Counted from the first letter of the stretch, positions 40,653 through 51,217 are shown. The stretch: DNA of 64,000 nucleotides from Salinigranum marinum (GCF_024228675.1 NZ_CP100461.1:248001-312000); one strand, 5' to 3'. The notes: a model not told the origin generated them from the letters alone. Translations and numbers: made by a program.

Positions 40653-41028
40653 ATCTCATCATACGTGTTCATACATTATAACTGATTATTCTTAAGGGTA
40701 CTACTATACTGTAACGACCCCCATTTAAGTAGAGTTTATATGCTCTCGATCGCTCTGAGAGGGCTCTTGATGACGCACAGCTAGTGGTCACTACGGGGAG
40801 ATCGAGGCCCCCCGAACGCGGGTTGACCCATCGCTCTCCACACGTTGTGTCGAAAAGTCGAACGATATCCGTTGGGGAGAGTTCGGAGACTATTGGAAAT
40901 GATATGTAATTCATAGAATCCGGTAAAATTGCTTTCGTACCCCTCTTCGCCGGTTATACGAATATCATATTCTGTATTTTCACGCACAGCGTTTTATATC
41001 AAAAATCAAAACTCTGGTGATAGAGATA
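40653..41028. promoter_or_regulatory. Intergenic with promoter of the PTPTET protein gene
   Basis: AT-rich and without genes. tttatat (40992-40998) lies about 31-37 bases before the ATG at 41029, the position of a haloarchaeal TATA box for a leaderless or short-leader transcript. Confidence 0.5.
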
Positions 41029-42066
41029 ATGAGTCGAAAAGACGCTGCGAACGGCCCTTCTGCAGAGAGGGGCGACACCGACGACTCTGTTCGGCTCAAA
41101 ATCGGTCGGCGTGGACTTCTCTCTCTCGTTGCTGCTGTCGGTGCGGCCTCCGCCGGCGTCCTCAATTTTGGACAGACCGATGACCAGACGTCACAGACGA
41201 CTTCCACCCCGGAGTCCTTTGGGTATGGTGGCCCAGTAACGTCAACGACAGACACGCCCAGTTCGCCGACGCCCACCACGACAGCGACAGCTGGGAGGAC
41301 TACCAGTTCCGACCGGACGCCGAGTCCGTTTCCGACCCAGACAAAGACTCCGGTCGCGACGTCGGCTGTTACGTCAACCGCGACTCCAACGTCGGAACCG
41401 TCCGGAGTACCATCTGCCGGAGGTGGTGGCGGTGGTGGTGGTGGTGGCGGAGGCGGTGGTGGCGGTGGGCCAGTTGAAGAAACACCGACCCCGACTGAGA
41501 CGCCTACGCCAACTAAGACACCCACGCCGACCTCGACCGAGACGCCCACACCAACTGAGACACCCACGCCAACCTCGACCGAGACGCCCACACCAACTGA
41601 GACACCCACGCCGACCCCGACCGAGACGCCTACGTCTACTCCAACCGAGACACCCACCCCGACCCCGACTGAAACGTCCACACCCACCTCTACGCCAACT
41701 AAGACGCCTACGACTACACCGACTGAGACACCCACCCCGACCCCGACTGAGACTCCTACTCCAACACCAACCGAGACACCCACCTCAACTCCAACCGAGA
41801 CACCTACGTCTACCCCAACCGAGACACCTACGTCTACCCCAACCGAGACACCTACGTCTACCCCAACCGAGACACCCACCTCAACACCCACGCCGACTGA
41901 AACACCCACACCTACGCCAACCGATACACCGACTCCCACGCCGACCCCGACTGAAACGTCCACACCCACGCCGACCGAGACGCCTACACCCACCTCAACC
42001 CCAATTCCAGATGACGACTTCGGTGAGTTCGGATACGGCGAAGGTGGATTCGGCGGCACGGTCTGA
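41029..42066 (+). CDS. Tat-exported protein with long PTPTET stalk
   Basis: A 345-residue protein from [16 protein letters not shown] twin-arginine signal ([19 protein letters not shown], about residues 25-45) precedes a Thr/Pro/Ser-rich region, a run of about 17 Gly, and about 170 residues of (P-T-P-T-E-T)-type repeats. The last 20 residues are [16 protein letters not shown], an ending also seen in haloarchaeal secreted proteins. The stalk is a natural O-glycosylation target and would stand rigidly off the cell. No enzymatic domain is present. Start chosen from the TATA spacing and the RR motif. Confidence 0.75.
   Translation: MSRKDAANGPSAERGDTDDSVRLKIGRRGLLSLVAAVGAASAGVLNFGQTDDQTSQTTSTPESFGYGGPVTSTTDTPSSPTPTTTATAGRTTSSDRTPSPFPTQTKTPVATSAVTSTATPTSEPSGVPSAGGGGGGGGGGGGGGGGGPVEETPTPTETPTPTKTPTPTSTETPTPTETPTPTSTETPTPTETPTPTPTETPTSTPTETPTPTPTETSTPTSTPTKTPTTTPTETPTPTPTETPTPTPTETPTSTPTETPTSTPTETPTSTPTETPTSTPTETPTSTPTPTETPTPTPTDTPTPTPTPTETSTPTPTETPTPTSTPIPDDDFGEFGYGEGGFGGTV
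41478..42005 (+). repeat. Tandem [12 protein letters not shown] codon repeats
   Basis: About 88 two-residue steps (Pro-Thr, Glu-Thr, Ser-Thr, Lys-Thr) in tandem, with synonymous codons varied, so the protein repeat rather than DNA slippage alone is kept. Identical 24-base blocks recur at 41800-41875, indicating recent expansion. Confidence 0.8.
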
Positions 42067-43001
42067 CGCTGGATCCGCGTCTTACCGTTCGAGAAGGGTT
42101 CTTTGCATCGAACGGTCGTTGTTAGTATAAGCGAGGAAAGAACGGGCTGTCCCCCACAGGCTCTGATCGTCGTAATAATCGATTTCTCGGGGTGCCGCTA
42201 GCCTCAACAGTGGAACAGTCGCTACCAAGCGCGACAGATACTCCACAGAATCACTCTTGATCGAAGGTGATTCGAGAGAGGATATGCTCGAAGTCCTCTC
42301 TCGTGTAGGTTCCACGCGGTTTGGTTCGAAGTCTAGTGCCGGGTAAACGAGTGTTGAGGCGGCACGACAGACCTGTTTCGCCTCAGTAGGTCCGATCATA
42401 CGACGACTACGATTTGAGTCGTCAGTCAGGTTGGACAACTACTGTAATCGGCGGGGTTCTCTCCTCGCAGAAAAACAGGGACCTCGCAGTTGCTACTCCT
42501 CTAGCATCATGAAGTATATCACGAAAACGCGCACGGGGACCACTGGGGCCACAGGCGAACGACGAGGAGACCGGCGTCCCAAGCCAAGGCCCGACCCGAC
42601 GAGAGGGGTTAGCGAACTTCGAGAGGTAGTCGAACTTCCAAACGAGGGCTGTGACGACGATATCCCGGCACCCAAACCTGACGCACCGTCGTTCGAATCC
42701 TGATCCATGGTGTCACGGACTCCTCGGACAGGGAGATCGTCAAGTGCTCCAGACGTACGGCTACAGATACGACCGAACCCGCGGAGACCACGCCATTTTG
42801 AACTATACCTACCCCGAGACGCGAGAGAAACGAGAATCGTGGCTGTTCCGCTCCACAAGCACGGTTGGACCGGTCCGAGTTTGGGATGAGAATAGTCAGA
42901 TACAGCAAAAATAAGTCAAATATTAAGTAGCAAGGTCGTTTTTTGGATGGTATATACAGTCATCAGCCTCACATGTTGGACTGAAATCGAGAGTTCGTAG
43001 C
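42067..43001. other. Region without a convincing gene; contains 44-bp repeat copy 2
   Basis: A minus-strand frame at 42082-42438 (118 residues, with a protein-like end DDQSLWGTARSFLAYTNN) is the best candidate but has no known motif. The 44-base repeat copy lies at 42521-42564. From about 42900 the sequence turns AT-rich toward the promoter of the next gene. Confidence 0.35.
42521..42564. repeat. 44-bp direct repeat, copy 2
   Basis: This is the second copy of the sequence at 39295-39338, same orientation, about 89% identical by eye. Confidence 0.6.
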
Positions 43002-43568
43002 ATGTCATCCATGAAAACATACATTTTCCGTGTATGGGTGCTTCCGAATCCAGCAGTAGGCTTCATGCCCCACATGGATGTCTGGCGTGAGATCGAAATC
43101 GATGACTCACAAACACTGGTTGCGCTTCATGAGACAATCGCTGATGCGTTCGATTGGTGGAACATCCGCGACTACGAGTTTGTCGTGCATGACACCGAGA
43201 GCGGTCTCCAAAATCGATATAGTCCCCCGAAAGCACCTGGCGAAGAGTCGAGACAGACCAGATCCAGAGCTGACCGTCTTATCCAGAGCATCCGTCCAGC
43301 GACCGACAGCAGGGCGGGTACGTGGTTCCAGAGCGATCAAGCTGATTCAGTGACGGAGTACGAGAGCGCCGAAATCCCCATCAGTAGAATTGATCCCACG
43401 GAGCTTCATTCGTTGCGCTATCGGTTCAATCCTGGACACAGTTACGATCACCACATAGAACTGCAACAAACCCGCAAGGGAGGGCAGAGGAGTGACCCGA
43501 AAGTAGTCCGTGAACAGGGTACGAGCCCACCGACACACCCCCAGGTCGGTATGACGATCTTCCGTTGA
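43002..43568 (+). CDS. pRiA4b ORF-3-like protein
   Basis: A 188-residue protein from MSSMKTYIFRVWVLPNP. Family marks: DVWREIEIDDSQTLVALHETIADAFDWW (the 'P.iWR.i.v....tl..LH.vi..afgW' motif) and LRYRFNPGHSYDHHIELQ (the 'y.YdfGD.W.H.i.le' motif). The family is widespread on plasmids and its function is unknown. The middle (about residues 75-125) is an Arg/Ser-rich insert. The C-terminal 30 residues look non-family. Confidence 0.7.
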   Translation: MSSMKTYIFRVWVLPNPAVGFMPHMDVWREIEIDDSQTLVALHETIADAFDWWNIRDYEFVVHDTESGLQNRYSPPKAPGEESRQTRSRADRLIQSIRPATDSRAGTWFQSDQADSVTEYESAEIPISRIDPTELHSLRYRFNPGHSYDHHIELQQTRKGGQRSDPKVVREQGTSPPTHPQVGMTIFR

Positions 43569-43870
43569 TTGGTTCGCTCTTCTATTGCTCAGGGTCGTTC
43601 GTTTCTCAGTACCGGTAGTCCAGTTTTCGGCCTTGACGTGGCGTGGTTCTGTGACTGCCTTGCGCAGTGCAGCCACATCGGCCTCGGAGAGGCGATTGAA
43701 CGGCGGACGTGATGGATCTTCTCTCTGGAATCATTCTATTGAGATAAAACACGCATGGCATATGCATCACTCAAATTGACACGGACTCTGCGGGAGTCGC
43801 GCTCGTTGATGACACCGTGGACGTATACAAATAGAGGGGCACGATCGGGGGATTACCCTTCTCGTTCAGT

Positions 43871-44210
43871 TCACGAAGGACGAGCCGCTTCACGTGGTCT
43901 TCGTTCAAGCACGTCGGGTGCCGACCGTTCGACAGTATGAACTCCCGCCACTCGCGGATCGTTCGCTCGTACCCGCCGACCGGTCTTCAGTGCGAGATCT
44001 TTCGGCACGAGGCCATCCTGAACGAACAGCCTGAACACGTCCACGTCGAACTCTTCGAGAAATTCGAAGGAGAGATGCTCAAACAACGCTAGCGTCTCTG
44101 TCTCCACGCCATTGAAGAACGAGTCTACCGAAGGGTGATCTTGCGGGGTCGTTGGGCTCATACCACCTCAGCGTTCACCCTGCTCTTTGGTGTTCTGCTC
44201 GTTCTATGAC
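43871..44210 (-). mobile_element. IS5-type transposon end and transposase N-terminus (relic)
   Basis: The leftward frame from 44161 (DSFFNGVETETLALFEHLS, FEFLEEFDVDVFRLF) equals the N-terminus of the IS5-type transposase decayed at 56.5-57.6 kb. The end repeat ttctatgacactc lies at about 44192-44205. The rest of the element is missing; the 300 bases to the left (43569-43870) show no intact gene. Confidence 0.6.
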
Positions 44211-44490
44211 ACTCTCGAAGATTTGGTTATACGAAACCCGTAGTTTATAAAGAACCTAATGAGAATGCGTCCACATCTTGATAGGAGATAGGAAATACCG
44301 GGAAACTGAACCTGAAGATAATATTGACTGCCAATGGAGGCATCAAGCTACATCAAACGACGTTCTATAACACCAGCACTCTTAATGTTAGATACTGTAG
44401 CTGATTGTTGTGTCGTCTCTACTATTCCACTGTTATCTCAGTTGATTCTTAGATAGAATATATGAAGTACGACGAAAAGCATGCGGTGTT

Positions 44491-46275
44491 ATGGAAGAAA
44501 CTCCGAACTTCTCCCTGAGTCAACCTACCAAAGGATCACTTGATTGGCACGTCCCACTGAATAAGAATTATGACCTAATCGATGGGAAATTACCAATAGT
44601 TGCTAAATACTCTAATCGTGATAATTATAACCCCTTAAATAATCAGTTGCTCTTCGCTCATGATATAGGCCAGTGGTTGATTTTTAATAGGGAATCAGAC
44701 TCTTGGAAGAAATTAAACAATTTGGGCTCAGAAGGTAATCCTGTCTCGGCCGAAACTAACCAAACCAATGGTGTTGTTTACGCAAGAAATTTTGAGGGAT
44801 CGGGTTTGGCTTCCAAAATTGAAGAGGCGTTAAACTGGATAAAGTATAATCAGGATGGCCAGGGCCGAATACGCATAACACCTAAGCATGACGGGTCAAA
44901 TTGGGTTTGGGATAAGTCACTGACTATTGACCCATCTGAATATGCTGGGATACATATTGACATCGACGATACAGTAGCTATTGAACATGACACCTCGGTG
45001 CCCGGATGGACACTGATAATCAACACGACGTCATCAATAAATGCAGTCAACAATGGTCAAGCATTTAAAATGACTGGGGGATACTTTAATGGACAAGGCC
45101 AAATCAACAGTGATTTAGATGGTTTCTGCCGTCTTCAAGATTCTACTTTAGCAACAATTGCACCCTCTCGCGTAGAGCGCTACTTTAGTAAAGGAACATC
45201 AAATAAATTAATAAAAGCCTTCGAAGTTCGCAATTACAATTCTTTTAGTGAGGATCTCATAATCGGACCTTGTGACATTTGGAGTTCTGATATCGCGATA
45301 GATTTTGTTCCTAGTAGTGTATCAGGTGGTGAAGGGACAGATTCCTTCGATGGAATCGAGATTCAGTCAATAACCGCGCGTTTGATTAGGAATATTGGTA
45401 TTAGATTCCGCGGGATTGTCCAGAATTCTACTATTCATCAACCCACGGTGTTTCTCGCTAAGGATGACGCGATTGCCTTCTACTTGGACGCAGCAATGGG
45501 TGGATCCAGCATATCCAACCCAAAGGGCGAGAAATCTACTGGAGAAGAAATTAATACAGTCTTCTTTAGAACCGGAGAAAAATTTGGGCAATCTCCAATG
45601 ATAATCAACCCATGGTCTGTTTTAGATACCGACTACTCTCGTTTCACCCAGGATGACGCAATTTTTGCCATGGGTCCTGGCACAGGCTCGGGCATAAACT
45701 CTCCGCAGCTGTCGAAATCTGACAGATTCATTATTTCTGATGGTGAGCACAGTCTGCTTGAAGTAAAATCGGACTCGAATTTAGGTGATTCATCCTTCGC
45801 AGTCGGTAAAAACGCATCCGCCAAGGGCAGTTTCTCAACATCAGTCGGATGGAATTCAACCGATAACTCCCACCCGGGAAGTACCGTTCTCGGACGGAAT
45901 GCTAAGTCTCAAGGGGAATATGGTGTAGCCATTGGCGAACAGGCCTTAGCTAAAAAATTCGGGGTCGCTATAGGTAGAGGTGCAAAAGTCTCCAAAGACG
46001 GTTCGGGAATCGCTATTGGTCTGAATTCAACATCTTCAGCCCACAATGTAATTCACATTGGTGCTGGCGGAGAAACCTTGACTCCAAGAATCGCTCGAGT
46101 TGCTGGTGGCACGACAGAATTTGTATTTCCATTGAATCGGGGGCCCACGATTAGCGATGACGACTTAAACAAGAACGAGGCTGCATTTAGTATGGACGAT
46201 AGTGGTGATAAAATGCTAGTAAGAGTTAAAACATCAAGCGGTGAGGTAAAAACCGGTAGCATACAGTTTGACTGA
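44491..46275 (+). CDS. Fibre-like surface protein: tail-fibre N-terminus, beta-helix and YadA-like head repeats
   Basis: A 594-residue protein without a signal peptide. Residues 8-32 (PTKGSLDWHVPLNKNYDLID) match a motif at the start of phage tail fibre and appendage proteins. About 110-420 is a right-handed beta-helix-like region. About 425-515 contains head repeats of YadA/Hep-Hag type, such as SSFAVGKNASAKGSFSTSVG, GVAIGEQALAKKFGVAIG and SGIAIGLNST. These usually form trimers. The gene opens the AT-rich glycan island, and its codon use is unlike the GC-rich left part. It may be a receptor-binding or adhesive fibre of viral origin. Confidence 0.7.
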   Translation: MEETPNFSLSQPTKGSLDWHVPLNKNYDLIDGKLPIVAKYSNRDNYNPLNNQLLFAHDIGQWLIFNRESDSWKKLNNLGSEGNPVSAETNQTNGVVYARNFEGSGLASKIEEALNWIKYNQDGQGRIRITPKHDGSNWVWDKSLTIDPSEYAGIHIDIDDTVAIEHDTSVPGWTLIINTTSSINAVNNGQAFKMTGGYFNGQGQINSDLDGFCRLQDSTLATIAPSRVERYFSKGTSNKLIKAFEVRNYNSFSEDLIIGPCDIWSSDIAIDFVPSSVSGGEGTDSFDGIEIQSITARLIRNIGIRFRGIVQNSTIHQPTVFLAKDDAIAFYLDAAMGGSSISNPKGEKSTGEEINTVFFRTGEKFGQSPMIINPWSVLDTDYSRFTQDDAIFAMGPGTGSGINSPQLSKSDRFIISDGEHSLLEVKSDSNLGDSSFAVGKNASAKGSFSTSVGWNSTDNSHPGSTVLGRNAKSQGEYGVAIGEQALAKKFGVAIGRGAKVSKDGSGIAIGLNSTSSAHNVIHIGAGGETLTPRIARVAGGTTEFVFPLNRGPTISDDDLNKNEAAFSMDDSGDKMLVRVKTSSGEVKTGSIQFD

Positions 46276-46389
46276 AAATAACCTCCAAAGGGTGAACGAA
46301 AATTAGCTCAGTGATTCATCAACAAATATAGAAGCACTGCCTTTATTACAATCAAGAAAGAGATTCAAGACAAATACATTATATCACAC

Positions 46390-47796
46390 ATGAAACCAAA
46401 TATTATAACGATTGTAGCAGACTGTTTAAGATATGACAGAGTTATGGACACGGCGAATGATAATTTTAGTCTTGATACCAAGAATATCGACAGATTAGCT
46501 GATCAGGGGGTATCGTATTCGAACAGTTATTCTACGGGATCCTGGACTGTCCCAGCACATGGTTCCTTTTTTTCTGGAAGGTACCCTTCTGAACACGCTG
46601 CAACGTGCTTGAATAAACGGTTTGATATTGAACGGGAAGGAACGCTGGCTGGCCAATTATCATCGCTAGATTATACCTCGGTCGGATTCTCAGCTAACCC
46701 CTGGGTCAGTGATGAGTTCGGATTTTCCTCTGGATTTGACCGATTTTATGACATACACCCAGGATTATTCGCAATGAAGTGTGAAATATCCGCTCGTAAT
46801 AATTCAGAATATCAAACCAGTATTTTCCCATCTGTTGAGGATGGTATTAAGAGGTTCGTCCGTGGGATAATGCCGAATCGTATATTCAATTATCTCAAGC
46901 CGAAGCACCCGAGTGCAAGTGCAGAAGATGTGAATTCGAGAATATTCGAAGAAATTGACATAGGTTCGCAGGATAGGCCGTTCTACATGTTTGTGAATTA
47001 TATGGACGTGCACGAACCATACAGAATTCATGAAAAGTATCTGCACGAAGAGGAATTTGGTGTGCAGGGCTCTATCTCATGGAACTTAGATAGTCTCAAT
47101 CAAAACGAGATAGATGATTATCAATCAGAAGCGATTGAATCAATATACAATGCCTCCGTGACGTACCTAGATTCATGTATTGGTGAATTGTTGAAATGGC
47201 TCGAGAGTAGGAATGTATTGGAAGAGTCTATTATAATTATCCTATCCGATCACGGCCAATCACTGGGTGAAAATGGGTTCTGGGGCCACGGAACATACTT
47301 ATCAGACGAACTGATACGAATACCAGTGATAGTCTCTGGACCAAGCCAATATATTGACAGGTGGCCAGACCGAGACACTACAATCTCTATAGGAGAAGTT
47401 CCATATTATTTACTCGAATCTATTTCGGAACAGTTTCAATCTGGGTCGGATTTATTGAAAAGATCTGCAAATAAGAAAATCGCTGGAGGTGATAGTCCCG
47501 TTGCTGCCGAATCACACGGAGCACATGAGGAAGGTTACTCAGATTTAGATAGTATCCCCAATAAAGGGTTCATCTCAATAGCGCTGAACGATACGAAATA
47601 CGTTAAGAATTTAGATGACTGTAGTATTAAGTCCTTGATAGACGATTTCGAATGGACCTATGACAAAATTCCTCCCGAAATGAGACATTTAGAAGATGAA
47701 ATTCTTGAAATTGATGTGTCAATGAATGATGAACCAAACCAGGCCGGGATGAATGCTGACACACAGAAAAGACTGAAAGACCTAGGATATATTTAA
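46390..47796 (+). CDS. Sulfatase-fold hydrolase/transferase
   Basis: A 468-residue protein of the alkaline phosphatase superfamily. Metal and active-site motifs: ITIVADCLRYDRV (residues 6-18), STGSWTVPAHGSFFSGRYPSEH (nucleophile region, about 50), MDVHEPYRIH and ILSDHGQSLGENGFWGHG (about 290). The C-terminal QKRLKDLGYI is a common ending in haloarchaeal members. The Cys/Ser of classic sulfatases is replaced by Thr or Ser in SWTVPAH, so phosphotransfer to glycans is as likely as sulfate hydrolysis. Cytoplasmic, no signal peptide. Confidence 0.85.
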   Translation: MKPNIITIVADCLRYDRVMDTANDNFSLDTKNIDRLADQGVSYSNSYSTGSWTVPAHGSFFSGRYPSEHAATCLNKRFDIEREGTLAGQLSSLDYTSVGFSANPWVSDEFGFSSGFDRFYDIHPGLFAMKCEISARNNSEYQTSIFPSVEDGIKRFVRGIMPNRIFNYLKPKHPSASAEDVNSRIFEEIDIGSQDRPFYMFVNYMDVHEPYRIHEKYLHEEEFGVQGSISWNLDSLNQNEIDDYQSEAIESIYNASVTYLDSCIGELLKWLESRNVLEESIIIILSDHGQSLGENGFWGHGTYLSDELIRIPVIVSGPSQYIDRWPDRDTTISIGEVPYYLLESISEQFQSGSDLLKRSANKKIAGGDSPVAAESHGAHEEGYSDLDSIPNKGFISIALNDTKYVKNLDDCSIKSLIDDFEWTYDKIPPEMRHLEDEILEIDVSMNDEPNQAGMNADTQKRLKDLGYI

Positions 47797-47820
47797 CGTC
47801 ACGGAGGAAACAATTCAATC

Positions 47821-48633
47821 ATGAATGATGTCTCCGCGATGGTTGTGACGCTGAATGAAGAGGAAAATATCGAAAACTGCCTAGAGACTCTCGAGTGGTG
47901 TGATGAGATAATCATCGTAGACGGATATAGTAATGACCAAACAGTCAGTCTTGCGAAAGAGTATACTAACAAAGTGTATATGGATGAACCCGCTGGATAT
48001 GGAGATCCTGCCAGAAAAATCGCGATTGAAGAGGCGAGCAATGAATGGATTTGCATGCTGGACGCAGACGAGATGATTCCTAAAAAATTGGCTAACCGGC
48101 TTGAGCGGCTCGCCAAGAATAGTGAGGCCGACGTCATATATGCACCTCGAATGAATTTTAGTCTAGGTGAATGGATAGATAACGCTGGATTCTGGCCCGA
48201 CTATCGCCCAATACTGTTCCGTAAGAAGCAAGCCAATCTATCCGATGACGTTCACGACTTCATCAATTTTGATGAGGAGACTGCATCCATCAAAATGGAA
48301 CAGGACCCTGACATTGCTATCCGTCATTTTAACCACACCAACCTGCATGACAAAATTGATAGAATTAATAAATATACTACTATTGAGTCAGAACAGATTG
48401 AATACACAAATTGGGGAATGGTATCACGTTCTATCCTCGAATTTGTTAATAGGTACTTCATCCAAACTGGATTCCGATCTGGGGTCACTGGACTGATACT
48501 TTCGATACTCCAAGCGTGGTACGTTTTTTTAAGCTATCTGAAAGCAAGGGAAGCACATGTCGTTGGAAGTGAAGAAGACATCAATGCAAAATATGACCAT
48601 GAAAAGCAAAAGGTACTTCAAGATTGGAGTTGA
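47821..48633 (+). CDS. Glycosyltransferase family 2
   Basis: A 270-residue GT-A enzyme. Opening DVSAMVVTLNEEENIENCLETL, IIIVDGYSNDQTVSLAKEY for nucleotide-sugar binding, then MLDADEMIP as the DxD motif (about residue 82) and PILFRKKQANLSDDVHD. The C-terminal hydrophobic helix (SGVTGLILSILQAWYVFLSYL) tethers it to the membrane. It resembles WaaE/KdtX-type transferases. It starts 24 bases after the sulfatase-fold gene, so they form an operon for surface glycan assembly. Confidence 0.88.
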   Translation: MNDVSAMVVTLNEEENIENCLETLEWCDEIIIVDGYSNDQTVSLAKEYTNKVYMDEPAGYGDPARKIAIEEASNEWICMLDADEMIPKKLANRLERLAKNSEADVIYAPRMNFSLGEWIDNAGFWPDYRPILFRKKQANLSDDVHDFINFDEETASIKMEQDPDIAIRHFNHTNLHDKIDRINKYTTIESEQIEYTNWGMVSRSILEFVNRYFIQTGFRSGVTGLILSILQAWYVFLSYLKAREAHVVGSEEDINAKYDHEKQKVLQDWS

Positions 48634-48665
48634 TCTCAACTTAACCTAAATTAAATGTTATATTC

Positions 48666-50474
48666 ATGAACCGACATTTTCAGACGAGAATATTCCACGA
48701 GTATTTTGAGCTCGCTGCACTCTTTATTTCGGTCATTATTGTGGTTAATATATTTGTGTTCATCGACCCTATCTTAGCTGTAAAAGCCTCATTTCTAATT
48801 GTCGGTTGTCTAATTGTGCTTATATCCACGTATTCGTCCGGTACAGGTGATAATCTTAGCGAAAATCAACGATTTAAAATAATGATTTCAGTACTGTTGA
48901 TATATTTTTCTATATCTAACCTTGGACATATACCGATTCAATCATTGTTTATCGCACTGGCAGTAGTATCATTCTTTGCTGCCTCAGGGCTGAACAACGG
49001 AGCGGGCCCAGTGTTCGCCATGATAAGTTCATCAATTGCTATTGCAATTATATTTATACATTTGGTTCTAAATTCCGGAATGATAGTAGGTAACATTGAT
49101 CCTCTTTGGCAGCACTATCCCAATGTAAAGTCAATCATCGAAACTGGCGGGTTATCAGGAATTGACACTAGATATGTTAATTTCCCTAATCTATTCACCT
49201 TAATTTCGATTACATCTCTAGTAACAGGTACGAAGACGTACTATAGCGCGGTTTTATCCCAAATTGCGTTCGGATTCACATTAATATTGGTGACTTACCA
49301 ATTCACATTCCGATTGTCAGGAGAAAAGCCAGCTACCATTGGGGTCTTGGTATTAGTCGCGCTTTTTCCAATTACATTTCACATCCCGATACTGTTCCCT
49401 CAAACATTGGCTACCATTTTCGGATTACTTATTTTCTCTATCCTGCTGAGTGACCGGACTCCACGCATCAATATCCTAATGTATATATTTTGTTGTTCAC
49501 TTTTACTAACTCACCATCTTTCAGCGGTTGTGTTCATACTATTGTATTTTCTTGCGAGTTATTTTGTTGAATTTCAGAAAAAGGCCTTGCTACCAATAAG
49601 TGGAGCTGTTTCGATATATATCATATTTTTTGCCAATCAATTTGTTATTAGCTTGAAACGGGCAACAATCGAGCTTCTCGATAAAATTTTCACTCAGAAC
49701 GGATCTACGTCTGCCGAGGTTGTTTATTTAGGTACTACAAAAGGACAGGCGACGATTGGCTCCACTATATGGTATCTTATTTCGCTCAGAGGTGTATACT
49801 ATATAGCCGTTTGCGTTGTACTTTTAATTTCCTTATACTATTGGCAGCGCGAAAGAGACCATGGAGAAGGACTAATGGGGATTATTTGTTCATTTTCTAT
49901 ACTACCACTTCCCATCTCAATAGTGGGGCTGACAAGGGGGAGATTCTTTATGGCATTTCTGACAATTCCATTGCTCAGTATTGGAATATGCAAAGGATTG
50001 GCTAGGACAAGGTACTCAGATATTATTCTCATTCTTTCAGTCGTTACGATGATTACGCTTTCACCGGCTGTAGCGTTTGGGTACACTCCTATTCATGAGA
50101 GTAGTGATGGGCACAGGTTTCAATACGTGATTTCAGAGGCAGAAAGTGTTAGGTTGAGTCATGTTTCTGATTTTTCAACCCGGTTTGATACCACACTTAC
50201 GACATTCCGAATTACTTCTTATTATGTGAACTATACTGGAGGTACAGCTCACCAAGAGGTTAATATATCCAATGGCAATGTGATTCTGCCAAAGGGAGCC
50301 TTCTTATATCGTTATAGTTGGGGAAAGTATCGTGCAAGCAAACATGGAGATTTGAAAACTACAGACATATTAATGTCAGAAAGTTACATAAATCACTCAA
50401 TTATTGACTCGAACAAGATATACTCCTCAGGTGATGTGGGATTATTATGGAACGAAAAAGTTAAACGGTTTTGA
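48666..50474 (+). CDS. Polytopic membrane protein of glycan locus (GT-C or polymerase-like)
   Basis: A 602-residue protein with about 13 hydrophobic helices and an extrac-ytoplasmic C-terminal domain of about 130 residues. The loop NIDPLWQHYPNVKSIIETGGL after the fifth or sixth helix, with Asp and His, resembles the first large loop of GT-C glycosyltransferases. It starts 32 bases after the glycosyltransferase-2 gene, so a role in polymerising or transferring surface glycans is likely. Strongly AT-rich. The exact class cannot be settled from sequence alone. Confidence 0.65.
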   Translation: MNRHFQTRIFHEYFELAALFISVIIVVNIFVFIDPILAVKASFLIVGCLIVLISTYSSGTGDNLSENQRFKIMISVLLIYFSISNLGHIPIQSLFIALAVVSFFAASGLNNGAGPVFAMISSSIAIAIIFIHLVLNSGMIVGNIDPLWQHYPNVKSIIETGGLSGIDTRYVNFPNLFTLISITSLVTGTKTYYSAVLSQIAFGFTLILVTYQFTFRLSGEKPATIGVLVLVALFPITFHIPILFPQTLATIFGLLIFSILLSDRTPRINILMYIFCCSLLLTHHLSAVVFILLYFLASYFVEFQKKALLPISGAVSIYIIFFANQFVISLKRATIELLDKIFTQNGSTSAEVVYLGTTKGQATIGSTIWYLISLRGVYYIAVCVVLLISLYYWQRERDHGEGLMGIICSFSILPLPISIVGLTRGRFFMAFLTIPLLSIGICKGLARTRYSDIILILSVVTMITLSPAVAFGYTPIHESSDGHRFQYVISEAESVRLSHVSDFSTRFDTTLTTFRITSYYVNYTGGTAHQEVNISNGNVILPKGAFLYRYSWGKYRASKHGDLKTTDILMSESYINHSIIDSNKIYSSGDVGLLWNEKVKRF

Positions 50475-50481
50475 TTAGCTG

Positions 50482-51217
50482 GGCACTTTCTAGTTAACAG
50501 CCTCAGCTGGCGTTCGATCATTTAGCGCCCGGTCGCTGAAAGTTATAGTAGTACGCGAACTGCGCAAGCCATTGGGCGACGGCAGCCCGACTGCCGATCC
50601 ACGAATTATGGAAGCGGTCGATCCTCATTTTGAGGGTGTGAAACCACTTTTCGATGAGGTTTCGGTCCACGTAGTCCAGATAACCGCTCAAGTCTAATCG
50701 AAAGAGGGCAGTCAGATAGCTGTAGCCGTCGACGAGAAGCTCGGCGTTTGAGAGATCACGTTTCTCGGTGGGTTGACGAAAGAACTCGGTTGCTGGATCG
50801 GTACCACACCGTTTGAAGAGATCGACGCCGAGCAGAGCTTTGAGTCGACGTCTATTGCAGCACACAACCACGACCACTCGCCGTTGATTTTGACAGCGAT
50901 CTCGTCGACCGCGACCCGCGTCGGCTGCGCCGACGACGGGTCGGGAACGCTTTCAGCCGGCCGATGTACCCACTGCCAGATCGCCTGATGAGACCGTTCT
51001 GCGCCGAGGAGATGCAGAATCTCTCTTGTCTCTCTGAGAGAACAACCGGTCGCGTGGAGGCGGACGGCGAGCGCCCTGACGGGCGTCGCCGTCCGCTCAC
51101 GCTCCCAACATTCTTTTAATTCTGTCGCGAAGCACTCGCCGAGCAGGTCTTCGAGAATTGGCCCAACCAAACTCTAAGACCTGCTCGCTTCTCAAACTGG
51201 CCTAACTAGACAGTGCC
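50482..51217 (-). mobile_element. IS6-family insertion sequence with frameshifted transposase
   Basis: Imperfect terminal repeats ggcactttctagtta (50482) and, at the other end, the complement of ggcactgtctagtta (51217) bound the element. Two overlapping leftward frames (50712-51170 and 50518-50877) together give one transposase: VAVDEIAVKINGEWSW (first Asp), LVDGYSYLTALF (second Asp) and DRNLIEKWFHTLKMR (Glu). A one-base shift near 50850 (after DVDSKL) breaks it. All catalytic residues survive, so decay is recent. Confidence 0.75.

Noticed and set aside
42082-42438. Minus-strand 118-residue gene
   Set aside because: Composition is acceptable but there is no motif, partner or promoter; it was left as part of the intergenic entry.
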